From an uncultured Prevotella sp. (GTDB lineage Bacteria > Bacteroidota > Bacteroidia > Bacteroidales > Bacteroidaceae): a stretch of 64,000 nucleotides of DNA. The stretch is from assembly GCA_900315545.1 (NCBI GenBank), contig OMZM01000002.1:62001-126000 (forward strand). Reading direction: 5' to 3'. The position numbers and the translations under genes are program-made. Shown in pieces: positions 25,085 to 33,959 of this stretch. How positions within the stretch are numbered: position 1 is the first letter of the stretch; every line of letters starts with the position of its first letter. Under the pieces are notes generated by a model, which was not told where the DNA came from, searched no databases, and was given only the letters and a program-made list of their open reading frames with translations.

Positions 25085-27291
25085 TGATAACTATGGGAAA
25101 TAACGAAACAAAACTATGCCCGTATTGTGGAGAAACGATACGGCAGGCTGCCAAGAAATGCCACTATTGTGGCGAATGGCTAACGGAAACCGACATGGTT
25201 AAACCTGAGCCGCAAACTCATGTCGCCAGCCCTGTAGAAACTCCAGAGGAAGACATCTTCGACAACGAAGAACCGTTCTATGTCCGCAATAAGAAAACCC
25301 TGATGGCAGCGGTCTGCGGCTTGCTTCTCTGCGTGGCAGGTTATTTTGGCTGGATGTTGTTAGATTCTTTTCTCACTGGCTCTGGCGAAGTGGAGATAGA
25401 ATACTTTGCCGTATACAATCCGAATACTAAACGCTGGGGACTTGCCAATGCTAAAGGGGAATATCTGGTAAACAACATGTTTGAAAACCGTCCCTCTGCT
25501 GTCGTAGGAAACCGCTTCACGGTTAAGAATGACGACGGAGAGACGATGCTATATACCGCCGAAGAGAATCCGAAGCTTATAGGTAAGTTTTCGTCTGTAG
25601 GTGCTTTCACCGACAATGTCGCCCCCGCAGTAGTAGAGAAAGGTAAGTGGATTACGCTCATCAATCGCAATGGTGACGTGGTGAAAGACCTGAAAGAAAT
25701 CGACGGGAAAAGCGTTGAGGTAGTGAAAAATTTTGCAGAAGGAATGGCAGTAGTCATGATAGATGGTAAATGCGGATATATAAATAAGAAGGGTAAGCTC
25801 GTAATAGAACCACAATTTGATAATGCATACAGCTTTAATGAAGGTAAAGCGATAGTTATTATAAATAAGAGCGACAACTATCAAGAATATGCGGTTATTA
25901 ATAAGAAAGGTGAAATTCTTTTCACTCTTCCGGAAGGGGCAAAAATCTATGAAGACGACTATTGCTTTCATGATGGCTATATTATAGCTAACAATCAGGA
26001 TAGTTTCGTGGGCTATCTCATAAACAGCAAAGGCGAATATAAGGAATTTCAGGATAAAAGCCTAAGCGGGAGTGCATACAATGGAGACTTTGTTATAAAC
26101 AGCAATGGAAAATTCAGCATGCAGAGAGGCGACGCTACGACTATCAACAGTTACGACAATATAGACTATAACGGTAAGATAGCCATGGCTTCTAACAATG
26201 ATGGAATCAACTATCTTCTTGATGATAAATGTATGGAAGCGCGACTTCCATTCTCCGAAAAATGTATGGCTTTGCCACATAATGTGAAATACAACGATGA
26301 GATTATCATGAGGTCTGTAGGCGACGACAGCTATAATTACAATCTCGTTTATCTTGATGGCCGCGCAATAAGTGCGGATATTCAGGTGGACAGTCAGTCT
26401 TTTGATTATGAAGACGCGGTTGTCACAGAATACCTCGATGCTGAGAAATTGGCAGATATGTTTGTTTTCACAGATAATGGCATAAATGGTATGTCGTTTG
26501 ATGACAACGTGGAAAGTGTCATAAATAATTTCGGCTACGACAACAACCCTAATTATTTCTCTGAAGGTAGAGCCTATATAGAAAGATTCTATCATGCAAA
26601 CGGTGTGGATTGTTTATCTCGTGTATATTTCGATTCTGATTTTATTTCGACTGACGGTAGCGACAAGAAAAGCTTCGTAAGGAGCAATGTTAAAAATATT
26701 GAATTTGCATTTGGACTCCGTGAACACAACGATGATGTAATAAAACAAGCCTATGACCTGTTACTTAAACGCTTAGAAAAAAAATTTTCAAGGAAATATG
26801 GATTTGAACACAATGAAGATGAAGTCGATTTTATATCGGCCAATTCTAAATACTTGATACGCTTAGTAAGGAACAGTGAAGATGTTACTTTGTATTACGA
26901 ACGCATATTTACTATAGCGTTAGACCTCAATGGAGATGATGACCTCAATGGAGATGATGAAGGAGGATGCGGAGGCTACTATGGACTGATAGCAAGTATT
27001 CCTGATGGAATTACGGAATATGAAGGGACCATGACTGGTTTTCCAATAGAATTTACCATACATAAGGACGACAACAAAGGTGTTTTATATGCTATCTATA
27101 AAAATGTGAACTATGGAACAAAAATGCGTCTCGAAGGCGAGTCATTACCTGCAGATGATGGCAATATAAATTTCATTACTGTAGGACGTAAGGAAGAGTG
27201 GCACTTTAATCTTACCGGCGACTACAACCATATAACCGGTTACGCAGAAAGCGGAGATAAACACTATAAAGTAATATTGAATAAGAAATAA
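25084..27291 (+). CDS. Zinc-ribbon, single-pass protein with WG repeats
   Basis: 735 residues. Ribbon Cys12/15 and Cys26/29 (CPYC, CHYC), a membrane helix at about 76-98, and a large outer part. WG-type repeats cover about 115-260: YNPNTKRWGLANAKGEYL, DGKCGYINKKGKLVIEPQFD and AVINKKGEILFTLP. The C-terminal 400 residues are not recognised. A DLNGDD hexapeptide is duplicated near residue 615 through an exact 18-bp tandem repeat (26923-26958). The first 250 codons use more G and C than the rest, so the gene looks mosaic. Its ATG overlaps the previous stop by one base; M4 (25093) is an alternative. Function unknown; WG repeats usually mediate protein contacts. Confidence 0.78.
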   Translation: MITMGNNETKLCPYCGETIRQAAKKCHYCGEWLTETDMVKPEPQTHVASPVETPEEDIFDNEEPFYVRNKKTLMAAVCGLLLCVAGYFGWMLLDSFLTGSGEVEIEYFAVYNPNTKRWGLANAKGEYLVNNMFENRPSAVVGNRFTVKNDDGETMLYTAEENPKLIGKFSSVGAFTDNVAPAVVEKGKWITLINRNGDVVKDLKEIDGKSVEVVKNFAEGMAVVMIDGKCGYINKKGKLVIEPQFDNAYSFNEGKAIVIINKSDNYQEYAVINKKGEILFTLPEGAKIYEDDYCFHDGYIIANNQDSFVGYLINSKGEYKEFQDKSLSGSAYNGDFVINSNGKFSMQRGDATTINSYDNIDYNGKIAMASNNDGINYLLDDKCMEARLPFSEKCMALPHNVKYNDEIIMRSVGDDSYNYNLVYLDGRAISADIQVDSQSFDYEDAVVTEYLDAEKLADMFVFTDNGINGMSFDDNVESVINNFGYDNNPNYFSEGRAYIERFYHANGVDCLSRVYFDSDFISTDGSDKKSFVRSNVKNIEFAFGLREHNDDVIKQAYDLLLKRLEKKFSRKYGFEHNEDEVDFISANSKYLIRLVRNSEDVTLYYERIFTIALDLNGDDDLNGDDEGGCGGYYGLIASIPDGITEYEGTMTGFPIEFTIHKDDNKGVLYAIYKNVNYGTKMRLEGESLPADDGNINFITVGRKEEWHFNLTGDYNHITGYAESGDKHYKVILNKK
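26923..26958 (+). repeat. Exact 18-bp tandem duplication inside the WG-repeat gene
   Basis: GACCTCAATGGAGATGAT twice in a row, in frame, giving DLNGDDDLNGDD. The product recalls a DxNxDD calcium-binding loop; it may be a recent slippage event. Confidence 0.9.
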
Positions 27292-27319
27292 CAAATAACA
27301 ACTTCTAACAATTACAATT

Positions 27320-28240
27320 ATGAAAAAAGTAAATTTAAAAAAGATTTTTGGATTGCTTGCAATCCTTGTTTGTGGTTTAACTGTTTCATTGTCTTTAACA
27401 TCGTGCGACAATGATGTATTAAACGAAATTTTTGATGATGGTGTAGAGTCATGGGATGATTATGTCAGTATCAAGATAACACGCTGTGAGCGCGTAGGTC
27501 ATAATCTCATTATTGACTATGAGATGAAAAACAAGAAAGACAGAGAGGTAAGAGTAACTGCGTCTAGACCTGAATACAGCAGTAGCAGTTTGCTGCCAAT
27601 CGTTGACAACTTGGGCAATGGATACGGAGCTTTCTTCTCGTTTGCATCAGAAAAGTATTATTGGGGTTATTCACACGTAAACATCTCTGCTAAAAACACA
27701 GTAACAGGGCATATAAAGATAGAGAATTTTGATGATAGCAACAAAGCCCAAAAAGTAAATTGTAAAATGTATATTGTTATAGATGGCGTAGATATTGATT
27801 ATGAACATCGACTGTTTTCACAAGATGGGATAAAGATAACCGACAAACGAATTCTCAAAGATGGAGTTCAGACAAACGACAACAATCTTGTATATACTAT
27901 CCAATCATGTAGATTTAACGACAATGGAAACGTTATTCTCAACTTCTCTGTTAAGAATAATACCGATTATGACTTGAAGAACTATGAGTTATCTGGAAGT
28001 AAAGTATATGACGATATGGGCAATTCGTATGATGCTTATTTATCTAATTCTGAAAATAGCGAATATAGAAGTTACCAAGATTGGAGTATTAGCGATGGAG
28101 CAAGTATTAACGTTTCGTGCGCGATAAAAAATGTCAATAAAAATGCTAAGAACATAACAGTTTGGCTAAACAACGGGATAGGGAACTACATACCGACCGA
28201 TGATGTCGTTAGATTTATAACAATTCCAATTCAGAAATAA
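27320..28240 (+). CDS. Lipoprotein with two Ig-like repeats
   Basis: 306 residues. Lipoprotein signal: basic start, hydrophobic stretch and lipobox ending LTSC, with Asp at +2. Two similar halves follow (about 45-175 and 190-300), each beginning with a strand such as YVSIKITRCERV or LVYTIQSCRFND and containing a DNLGNGYGA/DDMGNSYDA turn: an internal duplication of an Ig-like domain, similar in outline to DUF4352-like proteins. Starts 28 bp after the WG gene and ends at a strong terminator, so it closes the first sub-operon. Function unknown. Confidence 0.7.
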   Translation: MKKVNLKKIFGLLAILVCGLTVSLSLTSCDNDVLNEIFDDGVESWDDYVSIKITRCERVGHNLIIDYEMKNKKDREVRVTASRPEYSSSSLLPIVDNLGNGYGAFFSFASEKYYWGYSHVNISAKNTVTGHIKIENFDDSNKAQKVNCKMYIVIDGVDIDYEHRLFSQDGIKITDKRILKDGVQTNDNNLVYTIQSCRFNDNGNVILNFSVKNNTDYDLKNYELSGSKVYDDMGNSYDAYLSNSENSEYRSYQDWSISDGASINVSCAIKNVNKNAKNITVWLNNGIGNYIPTDDVVRFITIPIQK

Positions 28241-28244
28241 GACC

Positions 28245-28286
28245 TTGTCAGTGGGCAGTCCTGCTGCCCACTGACAAATAATTTTT
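28245..28286 (+). terminator. Strong terminator inside the A+T-rich gene run
   Basis: TTGTCAGTGGGCA (28245-28257) pairs perfectly with TGCCCACTGACAA (28265-28277), then a T-run. It divides the twelve genes into two sets (22628-28240 and 28324-33753). Confidence 0.88.
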
Positions 28287-28323
28287 AGAGTAACATATAT
28301 AATAATGTAATAATAAGGCAACT

Positions 28324-28776
28324 ATGAAAAGGATACGATATATGTTTTTAGCAGTATGTCTGATGTTTACGATGACAAGCTGCGTGTTCAACAACTCTCC
28401 TTCTAAAGTTGTTGAAAAAGTAATGAAAAGTATAAAGAAAGGTAAAGTTCCGAATGTGGACAAGTATTATTTCTATAGGGGCATAAATGGAGAGGAAAAT
28501 GAAAGATTGAAAGAGTCAATTATCTCCGATTTGGAAAAGACCATAGAAAAATATAATGACATAGATAAGGATAACAAGATAAAGGGTATAAAGATTATTA
28601 AAGAAAAGATTGAAGAATATCCGGACGGCAAAATGGCTGATGTAAAAGTCGAGTTGACAACTGCGAATGGAGAAACACGCAATGTGAAGTTTGGACTTAT
28701 AAAAGTTTCTGGCGATTCTTGGCGTATCATTTCTGATAACTTAGATGGTATAATCTATTTTTTAAGAACGCGATAA
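28324..28776 (+). CDS. Small lipoprotein, DUF4878-like
   Basis: 150 residues with a lipobox ending MTSC. The mature part (SPSKVVEKVMKSIKKGK ... VKFGLIKVSGDSWRI) matches the pattern of DUF4878/NTF2-like lipoproteins: helices, then strands ending in a 'W.I' segment. Binding role not known. First gene after the internal terminator; no clear promoter was found for it. Confidence 0.65.
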   Translation: MKRIRYMFLAVCLMFTMTSCVFNNSPSKVVEKVMKSIKKGKVPNVDKYYFYRGINGEENERLKESIISDLEKTIEKYNDIDKDNKIKGIKIIKEKIEEYPDGKMADVKVELTTANGETRNVKFGLIKVSGDSWRIISDNLDGIIYFLRTR

Positions 28777-28824
28777 AATATTGTAATATAAGTAATAGAA
28801 TAATTTAAACAAAACGTTTTTGAA

Positions 28825-29676
28825 ATGAGAAAGATATTTTTTATTGTCATTGGTGCCTTTATCTTTGTTCAACAACCTGTCCATGCACAAAGATGGTTTA
28901 AGATCCTTAAAAAAGGAGTTGAAGTTGCAACAAGGGTTATAGTTGAAAATTCAAAGGAAGATAATACTTATATAAAAGAAAGTTCAGAAGATAGTAGTCC
29001 CATTCAGCAAGATCAAATTCCTGTTGTGAAACCTATTCTTTTCAACACTATAGTTGCTGAGGATAAGGGCGATGCTTCTCTGGATGTGTCTGTTGCCAAT
29101 CCCATCTCTGGAGATGCCAATGAGGTGTCTGCTGTCAGAAAGGCTATTTTGAATATGATTTATGAGTCTGATGTGTATGAGATGTTTTCAAAAAACTATC
29201 GAAGCGAAAATATTAATGACATTATCAACAACATCGTAAGAAACTACAGAAAGGCTCCTGAAGAAGAAATGGGCATGAGTGTTTATGACCTTCAGATAGA
29301 AGAAGACTATCAGAACAGTAATGTTATTACGTTTAAGCTTACAGATGCCATCTGGATGAATGGTGGTCCCTCGCAGTATATACTTACGGTTAATAAAAGC
29401 GATGGCCGCATACTGAAGGAAAAAGATATCGTCAATATTTCAAGAAGCAAACTTGTTGCGTTGTTGAAGCAATATAACGATGAAGAAAAGTTTTATCGGG
29501 AAATAGATGAAGATTTCAATATCGACGACAAATATGGTTTTAATGTAGCCATAAGAAAAGATGGCTTATGTTTCAGACTTGATTGTTACAAGTTTTATGA
29601 AGATTTCGATGTCTATCTGCCATATAATGTCGTAGAGCCCTACCTGACACCGCTTGGGAGGTCTTTAATAAAATAA
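28825..29676 (+). CDS. Exported DUF3298-like protein
   Basis: 283 residues with signal peptide 1-21 (ending VHAQ). The mature region has the DUF3298 pattern: an N-terminal strand-helix part and later GGPSQYILTVNKSDGRIL and YGFNVAIRKDGLCFRLDCY, then LPYNVVEPYL. Such domains occur in RsiV-like lysozyme sensors and in exported Bacteroidota proteins; here it stands alone, without a membrane or sigma-binding part, so sensor function is not implied. Confidence 0.68.
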   Translation: MRKIFFIVIGAFIFVQQPVHAQRWFKILKKGVEVATRVIVENSKEDNTYIKESSEDSSPIQQDQIPVVKPILFNTIVAEDKGDASLDVSVANPISGDANEVSAVRKAILNMIYESDVYEMFSKNYRSENINDIINNIVRNYRKAPEEEMGMSVYDLQIEEDYQNSNVITFKLTDAIWMNGGPSQYILTVNKSDGRILKEKDIVNISRSKLVALLKQYNDEEKFYREIDEDFNIDDKYGFNVAIRKDGLCFRLDCYKFYEDFDVYLPYNVVEPYLTPLGRSLIK

Positions 29677-29691
29677 AAAAAGAAATTGTCT

Positions 29692-30372
29692 ATGAAAAAG
29701 GTTGCATTTATATCTTTGTTGTCTGTATTTCTCATAATGAGTTGTCGTGATAGAAAATTTATTCCAGATGGCTCACTGGTAAATGATGAAAAGCAGACAA
29801 AAGAAAATGAAGTTACAACAGAAGTTGAGGATTCTTTTTTAGTTGTAGTCGACACAATGGAAGTTGACCCTGTTGTGTCTAATGATGTCATAAGCAGAGG
29901 CGATCTTGGCATATTCGAATTGCGCGGACCCGTCAAGAAATGTGTATTTAAATATGAAGGATATTCTGTTACATGTTCTTTTAGTGAAGAAGGTATTTGG
30001 CTGTCTGAGAATGGACAAAGTTTAAGCAGTATGTATCCGGGCGAAATTAAAAGGGATAAGAAAGGAAGGCTCATAAGTGCTTGTAATGAAGGTGATATAT
30101 TTATTGGTTACAAATATGATGAAAGAGGATTGGTAGTGGAAGCGAACGGTGATGGCGGCAACAGTATAAATTATTATGATGCTGATGGCTATTTGAAGAA
30201 GTCTAAGGAAACTGTTAGTCCTGATATGGGTTCAGAAGATGCTCCTGAAAAATATACAATGACATACAGCATATTGGAAAAAGATTCATACGGCAATTGG
30301 ACAAAACGTAAAGAGGTAAGCGATAAAGGAACAGTTTCGTACACGACACGTGTTATAACATATTATAATTAA
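29692..30372 (+). CDS. Lipoprotein with YD/RHS-like repeats (paralogue 1)
   Basis: 226 residues from the ATG at 29692 (an in-frame TTG lies two codons earlier). Lipobox ends IMSC. After an acidic linker the protein has strand repeats of the YD/RHS kind: KRDKKGRLISACN, YKYDERGLVVEAN, NYYDADGYLKKS, and ends DSYGNWTKRKE ... VITYY. The gene at 31864 is a diverged paralogue with the same order (GDLGIFELRGPVK versus GELGIFNLYGPVK; same ending). Function unknown; related repeats form shells or bind glycans. Confidence 0.68.
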   Translation: MKKVAFISLLSVFLIMSCRDRKFIPDGSLVNDEKQTKENEVTTEVEDSFLVVVDTMEVDPVVSNDVISRGDLGIFELRGPVKKCVFKYEGYSVTCSFSEEGIWLSENGQSLSSMYPGEIKRDKKGRLISACNEGDIFIGYKYDERGLVVEANGDGGNSINYYDADGYLKKSKETVSPDMGSEDAPEKYTMTYSILEKDSYGNWTKRKEVSDKGTVSYTTRVITYYN

Positions 30373-30396
30373 TAACTTAAAAAACAAAACTGAATT

Positions 30397-31092
30397 ATGA
30401 AAAAACTGAATTTATTAGCGTTGGCACTTAGTGCAATGCTTGTTGTTTCGAGTTGTGGACAGCTTAACAATACAACAAAAGGTGGGCTGTTTGGTGGTAG
30501 TGGCGGTGCCGCTCTTGGCGGCATAATAGGAAACATTATAGGAAAGGATTCAAAGGCAACCGCTATTGGTGCTTCTATTGGTGCTGTTGTAGGTACTGGT
30601 GCAGGCGTACTTATTGGGAAACACATGGATAAAGTGGCAGACCAGGCACGTCAGATAGACAATGCACGAGTAGAAACTATCACTGATGCTAATGGTTTTA
30701 CAGCAGTTAAGATGTCTTTCGATTCTGGAATATTGTTCCCTGTAAATAAATCAGAACTGAATTACAGCTCAAAGCAGTCGCTTTCTCGTTTTGCAGAAAT
30801 GTTAAGAAGCGATCCAAATCTTCTTGTTGATATTCAAGGTCATACAGACAGTAGTGGAAACGACCAGATAAACTTACCATTATCAAGAAAACGTGCAGAA
30901 GCTGTGAAGAACTATCTTGTTGCACTTGGTGTACCATATTATCAGTTTAACAATGTTGTTGGCTATGGCTCGGCTTATCCAGTTGCAGACAACTCTACTG
31001 CGTACGGTAAGCAGCAGAACCGCAGGGTAGAAGTATATCTTTATGCCAGCCAAAATATGATAAACGCTGCAAATAGTGGAACTCTAAGGTAA
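30397..31092 (+). CDS. OmpA-family lipoprotein with glycine zipper
   Basis: 231 residues. Lipobox ends VSSC. Residues about 28-75 are a glycine-zipper segment (GGLFGGSGGAALGGIIG ... GAVVGTGAGVLIG), then an OmpA C-like domain from about 110 with GHTDSSGNDQINLPLSRKRA and NRRVEVYL, the peptidoglycan-binding signature. It likely ties the outer membrane, or an assembly in it, to the cell wall. This is the most clearly identified member of the cluster and supports an envelope role for the others. Confidence 0.9.
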   Translation: MKKLNLLALALSAMLVVSSCGQLNNTTKGGLFGGSGGAALGGIIGNIIGKDSKATAIGASIGAVVGTGAGVLIGKHMDKVADQARQIDNARVETITDANGFTAVKMSFDSGILFPVNKSELNYSSKQSLSRFAEMLRSDPNLLVDIQGHTDSSGNDQINLPLSRKRAEAVKNYLVALGVPYYQFNNVVGYGSAYPVADNSTAYGKQQNRRVEVYLYASQNMINAANSGTLR

Positions 31093-31123
31093 ACAATTAA
31101 GAAACAAATAAAAACCAAATGTT

Positions 31124-31852
31124 ATGAAAACAAAAATGTTTAAGTATGGATTATTCTTCTTGATACTTTTCTTTGGTGTGGCACTGACATCTTGTGATGA
31201 CAAAGACAAGGATGAAGAAAAAGAGGAAGTTGTATTCGATGAAAGAATAGAAAAAGTATTGCCTGAGGATATACGTGTGTCAGTTGAGAGGTATATGCCT
31301 TTATTCTTGGGTGTGAATCCTCCAAATGTAGAAGGAACTTATTATATTGATCCTTACGTTTCTGTTTATTGTGAGGATGAAGCTTTTGAACCAGGACGTG
31401 TGATATCTTCGTATTATATTAATTTCTCAAATCAGAATATGAGTAATAATACAATAGATATGTATAAAACGTCAAGTGATTTCACGGATAAATCGGATGG
31501 AAAAGGAGTTTTTATAAGTGGATCTGATGATAAATTTACAGCTTATTTCAGTACGACCGGTATAAGTTCTTTTTCTGACTATGATGTGTACTACAAAACA
31601 TCTGTTGTTATTTCAGGCAAAAAAACAAAAAATGGAATAAAGGATTTATATTATGCCTTTGTTATGCTTGAAAAAAGTGATGACCCGGAAAATAATGTAA
31701 TGGATGAGGGATATTTTAGAATATTTAAGGACGATGACGGACTGAGTGAAGATAGTAGCATAAACCAACTTCCACGCAATGCACGTCTTGTAAAAGAGGG
31801 AAATATAAACACTCTCTATATGTCTGCAAATGCAAAGAAATATAAACAGTAG
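31124..31852 (+). CDS. Lipoprotein of unknown family
   Basis: 242 residues with a lipobox ending LTSC followed by an acidic run. Mature part is rich in Tyr, Ser and Asp, with no motif that I recognise. It sits between the OmpA-family gene (31 bp) and the second YD-repeat gene (11 bp), so is co-transcribed with them. Confidence 0.6.
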   Translation: MKTKMFKYGLFFLILFFGVALTSCDDKDKDEEKEEVVFDERIEKVLPEDIRVSVERYMPLFLGVNPPNVEGTYYIDPYVSVYCEDEAFEPGRVISSYYINFSNQNMSNNTIDMYKTSSDFTDKSDGKGVFISGSDDKFTAYFSTTGISSFSDYDVYYKTSVVISGKKTKNGIKDLYYAFVMLEKSDDPENNVMDEGYFRIFKDDDGLSEDSSINQLPRNARLVKEGNINTLYMSANAKKYKQ

Positions 31853-31863
31853 ATACCGTAATT

Positions 31864-32604
31864 ATGAAAAACAAAAATAGTTTTCTAACAGTTTTGTTGG
31901 TGGGAGCATTAATGCTCTCGCCAACAAAAACTATGGCACAAAGCAATGTAGTAGGTGAAGCCATAGGTTTGGGAGTGGAACTTCTTGGAGGATTATTCAG
32001 TAAGAAAAAGAATAAAAAAGCCAAAAAACAGCAAGATGTAATTACTCCGATTCCTAATAATATAGATCAAAATGTTTCGCAGGAGAAAATAATTTCAGGC
32101 GAACTTGGTATTTTCAATTTATACGGTCCTGTTAAGTCTGTAGTTATTACGAATAAGACAACTATGGATGGCGAGTCGTGGGAAGATGTAGAAAAATACA
32201 CTTTCGACAGAAATGGCTATATGCAAACATTCAAAGATTATAATATGACCTATTTCCTTGCTAATAGTGAGCGAGACGCAAAGAATCGTCTCATAAAAAT
32301 CTCATACGACAGTGAGATTGAGTATAGATATGATGACTTGGGAAGGTTGGTATATGAATCTGAAACCGATGGGCAGTTCTTTGACACAGAACTGGAATAT
32401 GAATACGATGAAATCGGTTATGTCAAAACTATGAGAAAAGTTGGATCACACTTTACTAATCCTGATGAAGAAGATGGCTATACAGATATAGTCATCAATT
32501 GTACAGTATTGCAGTGTGATGAGTATGGCAATTGGATAAAGCGTAAGGATATTTACAATAATGGCTGGTCTGTTATAATAACGCGTACGATAAGTTATTA
32601 TTAA
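31864..32604 (+). CDS. Exported YD/RHS-like repeat protein (paralogue 2)
   Basis: 246 residues with signal peptide 1-24 (ending MAQ) rather than a lipobox, then a Lys-rich patch. Shares order and motifs with the product of 29692: GELGIFNLYGPVK, ERDAKNRLIKIS, YRYDDLGRLVYES, YEYDEIGYVKT and ECDEYGNWIKRKD-like ending. One paralogue is thus lipid-anchored and the other probably soluble or secreted. Function unknown. Confidence 0.67.
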   Translation: MKNKNSFLTVLLVGALMLSPTKTMAQSNVVGEAIGLGVELLGGLFSKKKNKKAKKQQDVITPIPNNIDQNVSQEKIISGELGIFNLYGPVKSVVITNKTTMDGESWEDVEKYTFDRNGYMQTFKDYNMTYFLANSERDAKNRLIKISYDSEIEYRYDDLGRLVYESETDGQFFDTELEYEYDEIGYVKTMRKVGSHFTNPDEEDGYTDIVINCTVLQCDEYGNWIKRKDIYNNGWSVIITRTISYY

Positions 32605-32622
32605 TAAATAAAAGTCATGTGA

Positions 32623-33753
32623 ATGAAAAAAATAGTACATGCATTTTTGCTTGTAATGTTAGTATCTTGTACTGTGAATGAAGCACAGAAGAATATACTT
32701 GCTAAAACTTTGTTTTCTGAAGCTGTGGCAGCGACAAATGACGACACATTATTTAGTCATGGTAGGCAGGTAAATGTCAATGAAGAAATTATATCTTTTG
32801 CTATGTGTGGTGATATAATGATGGGTACGACATATCCCGAAGTCAGGCTGCCGGCAAATGATGGGAAATATTTGTTTGACGATACAAAAGAAATTACGAA
32901 ACGTGTTGACGTTGCAGTAGGAAATCTGGAAGGTGTGTTGTGTAATGATGGAACGTCAACAAAGGAGGATGGTCCATACTCTTATTCGTTTATGATGCCA
33001 ACACGTTTTGCTTCTCTTCTGAGCGATGCAGGCTATGATTTTCTCAGCATGGCAAACAATCATGCAAATGATTTTGGAATAGAAGGTATTGCCAGCACAG
33101 AACAATGTCTTGATAATGAAGGTATTAAATATGCAGGTATTGTAGGACGAACAAAGGGTGCGGTGATAGAAAGGAGAGACAGAAAGATTGGATTCTGTGC
33201 TTTCGGACATAATGGGTACACTTACAGGCATCAGGATAAAGAACTTGTAAAGTCTTTGCTTGACGATTTAAATACACAGTGTGACATAATAGTGGTTTCC
33301 TTTCATGGTGGTGCGGAAGGAAAAACACAAAGTCATTTGCCATACGGAACAGAGATGTTCTTAAATGAGGATAGGGGAAATCTCCGCGAATTTGCACATT
33401 TTTGTATTGACAATGGTGCTGATGTCGTCTACGGACACGGTCCTCATGTACTAAGATGCATAGAAGTATATAATAATCGTTTCATTGCATATAGTCTTGG
33501 AAATTTCTGTACTCCACATGGTATAAATATTACAGGAATATCGGGTTATGCTCCCGTGATAGAGATAAAAATCGACAAAAATGATGGTTCGTTCAAGTCC
33601 GGGATAATCCATTCGTTTATACAACAATCTGGTATTGGACCGAGAAAGGATAAGACAAACTGTGCAGCAAAGGAAATAAAACGTCTTACGATAGAAGATA
33701 TTGTTGACAGTAATATCGTAATTGACAATAGAGGATATATAAGTATGCAATAA
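32623..33753 (+). CDS. CapA-family lipoprotein (PGA_cap metallophosphatase fold)
   Basis: 376 residues, lipobox ending LVSC. The domain from about residue 50 carries CapA landmarks: FAMCGDIMMGTTYPE, AVGNLEGVLC, SMANNHANDFG, ISFHGG-like VVSFHGGAEG and VYGHGPHVLR, metal-binding residues of a calcineurin-like fold. CapA was named from poly-gamma-glutamate capsule genes, but the family is broad and the other cap genes are absent here. Last gene of the run; a terminator follows at 33799. Confidence 0.87.
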   Translation: MKKIVHAFLLVMLVSCTVNEAQKNILAKTLFSEAVAATNDDTLFSHGRQVNVNEEIISFAMCGDIMMGTTYPEVRLPANDGKYLFDDTKEITKRVDVAVGNLEGVLCNDGTSTKEDGPYSYSFMMPTRFASLLSDAGYDFLSMANNHANDFGIEGIASTEQCLDNEGIKYAGIVGRTKGAVIERRDRKIGFCAFGHNGYTYRHQDKELVKSLLDDLNTQCDIIVVSFHGGAEGKTQSHLPYGTEMFLNEDRGNLREFAHFCIDNGADVVYGHGPHVLRCIEVYNNRFIAYSLGNFCTPHGINITGISGYAPVIEIKIDKNDGSFKSGIIHSFIQQSGIGPRKDKTNCAAKEIKRLTIEDIVDSNIVIDNRGYISMQ

Positions 33754-33798
33754 GTTTTTATCTGTAATCTTCCGAGCCTAAGCTATTGTGCTGACCAT

Positions 33799-33838
33799 GA
33801 ATGCTCCCTTGTGTTGAAAAAGGGGGCATTCTTTTGTT
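33799..33838 (+). terminator. Terminator closing the lipoprotein gene run
   Basis: GAATGCTCCCTT (33799-33810) pairs with AAGGGGGCATTC (33820-33831), followed by TTTTGTTTT. Confidence 0.85.
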
Positions 33839-33959
33839 TTATTGCGGGGCGATTATTTTGTCTGGGGATGCAATATTTCGGGGGAATGTGCGTTATTTAT
33901 GTTGTTGGGATAGGATGATAATTTCAATGGGAAATATTTTAAAAATCAGATTTAAGGAT

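Noticed and set aside
32623-33753. Poly-gamma-glutamate capsule locus based on the CapA-like gene
   Set aside because: No capB or capC or ligase-like gene nearby; the fold is common and the protein is a lipoprotein in an unrelated gene run.
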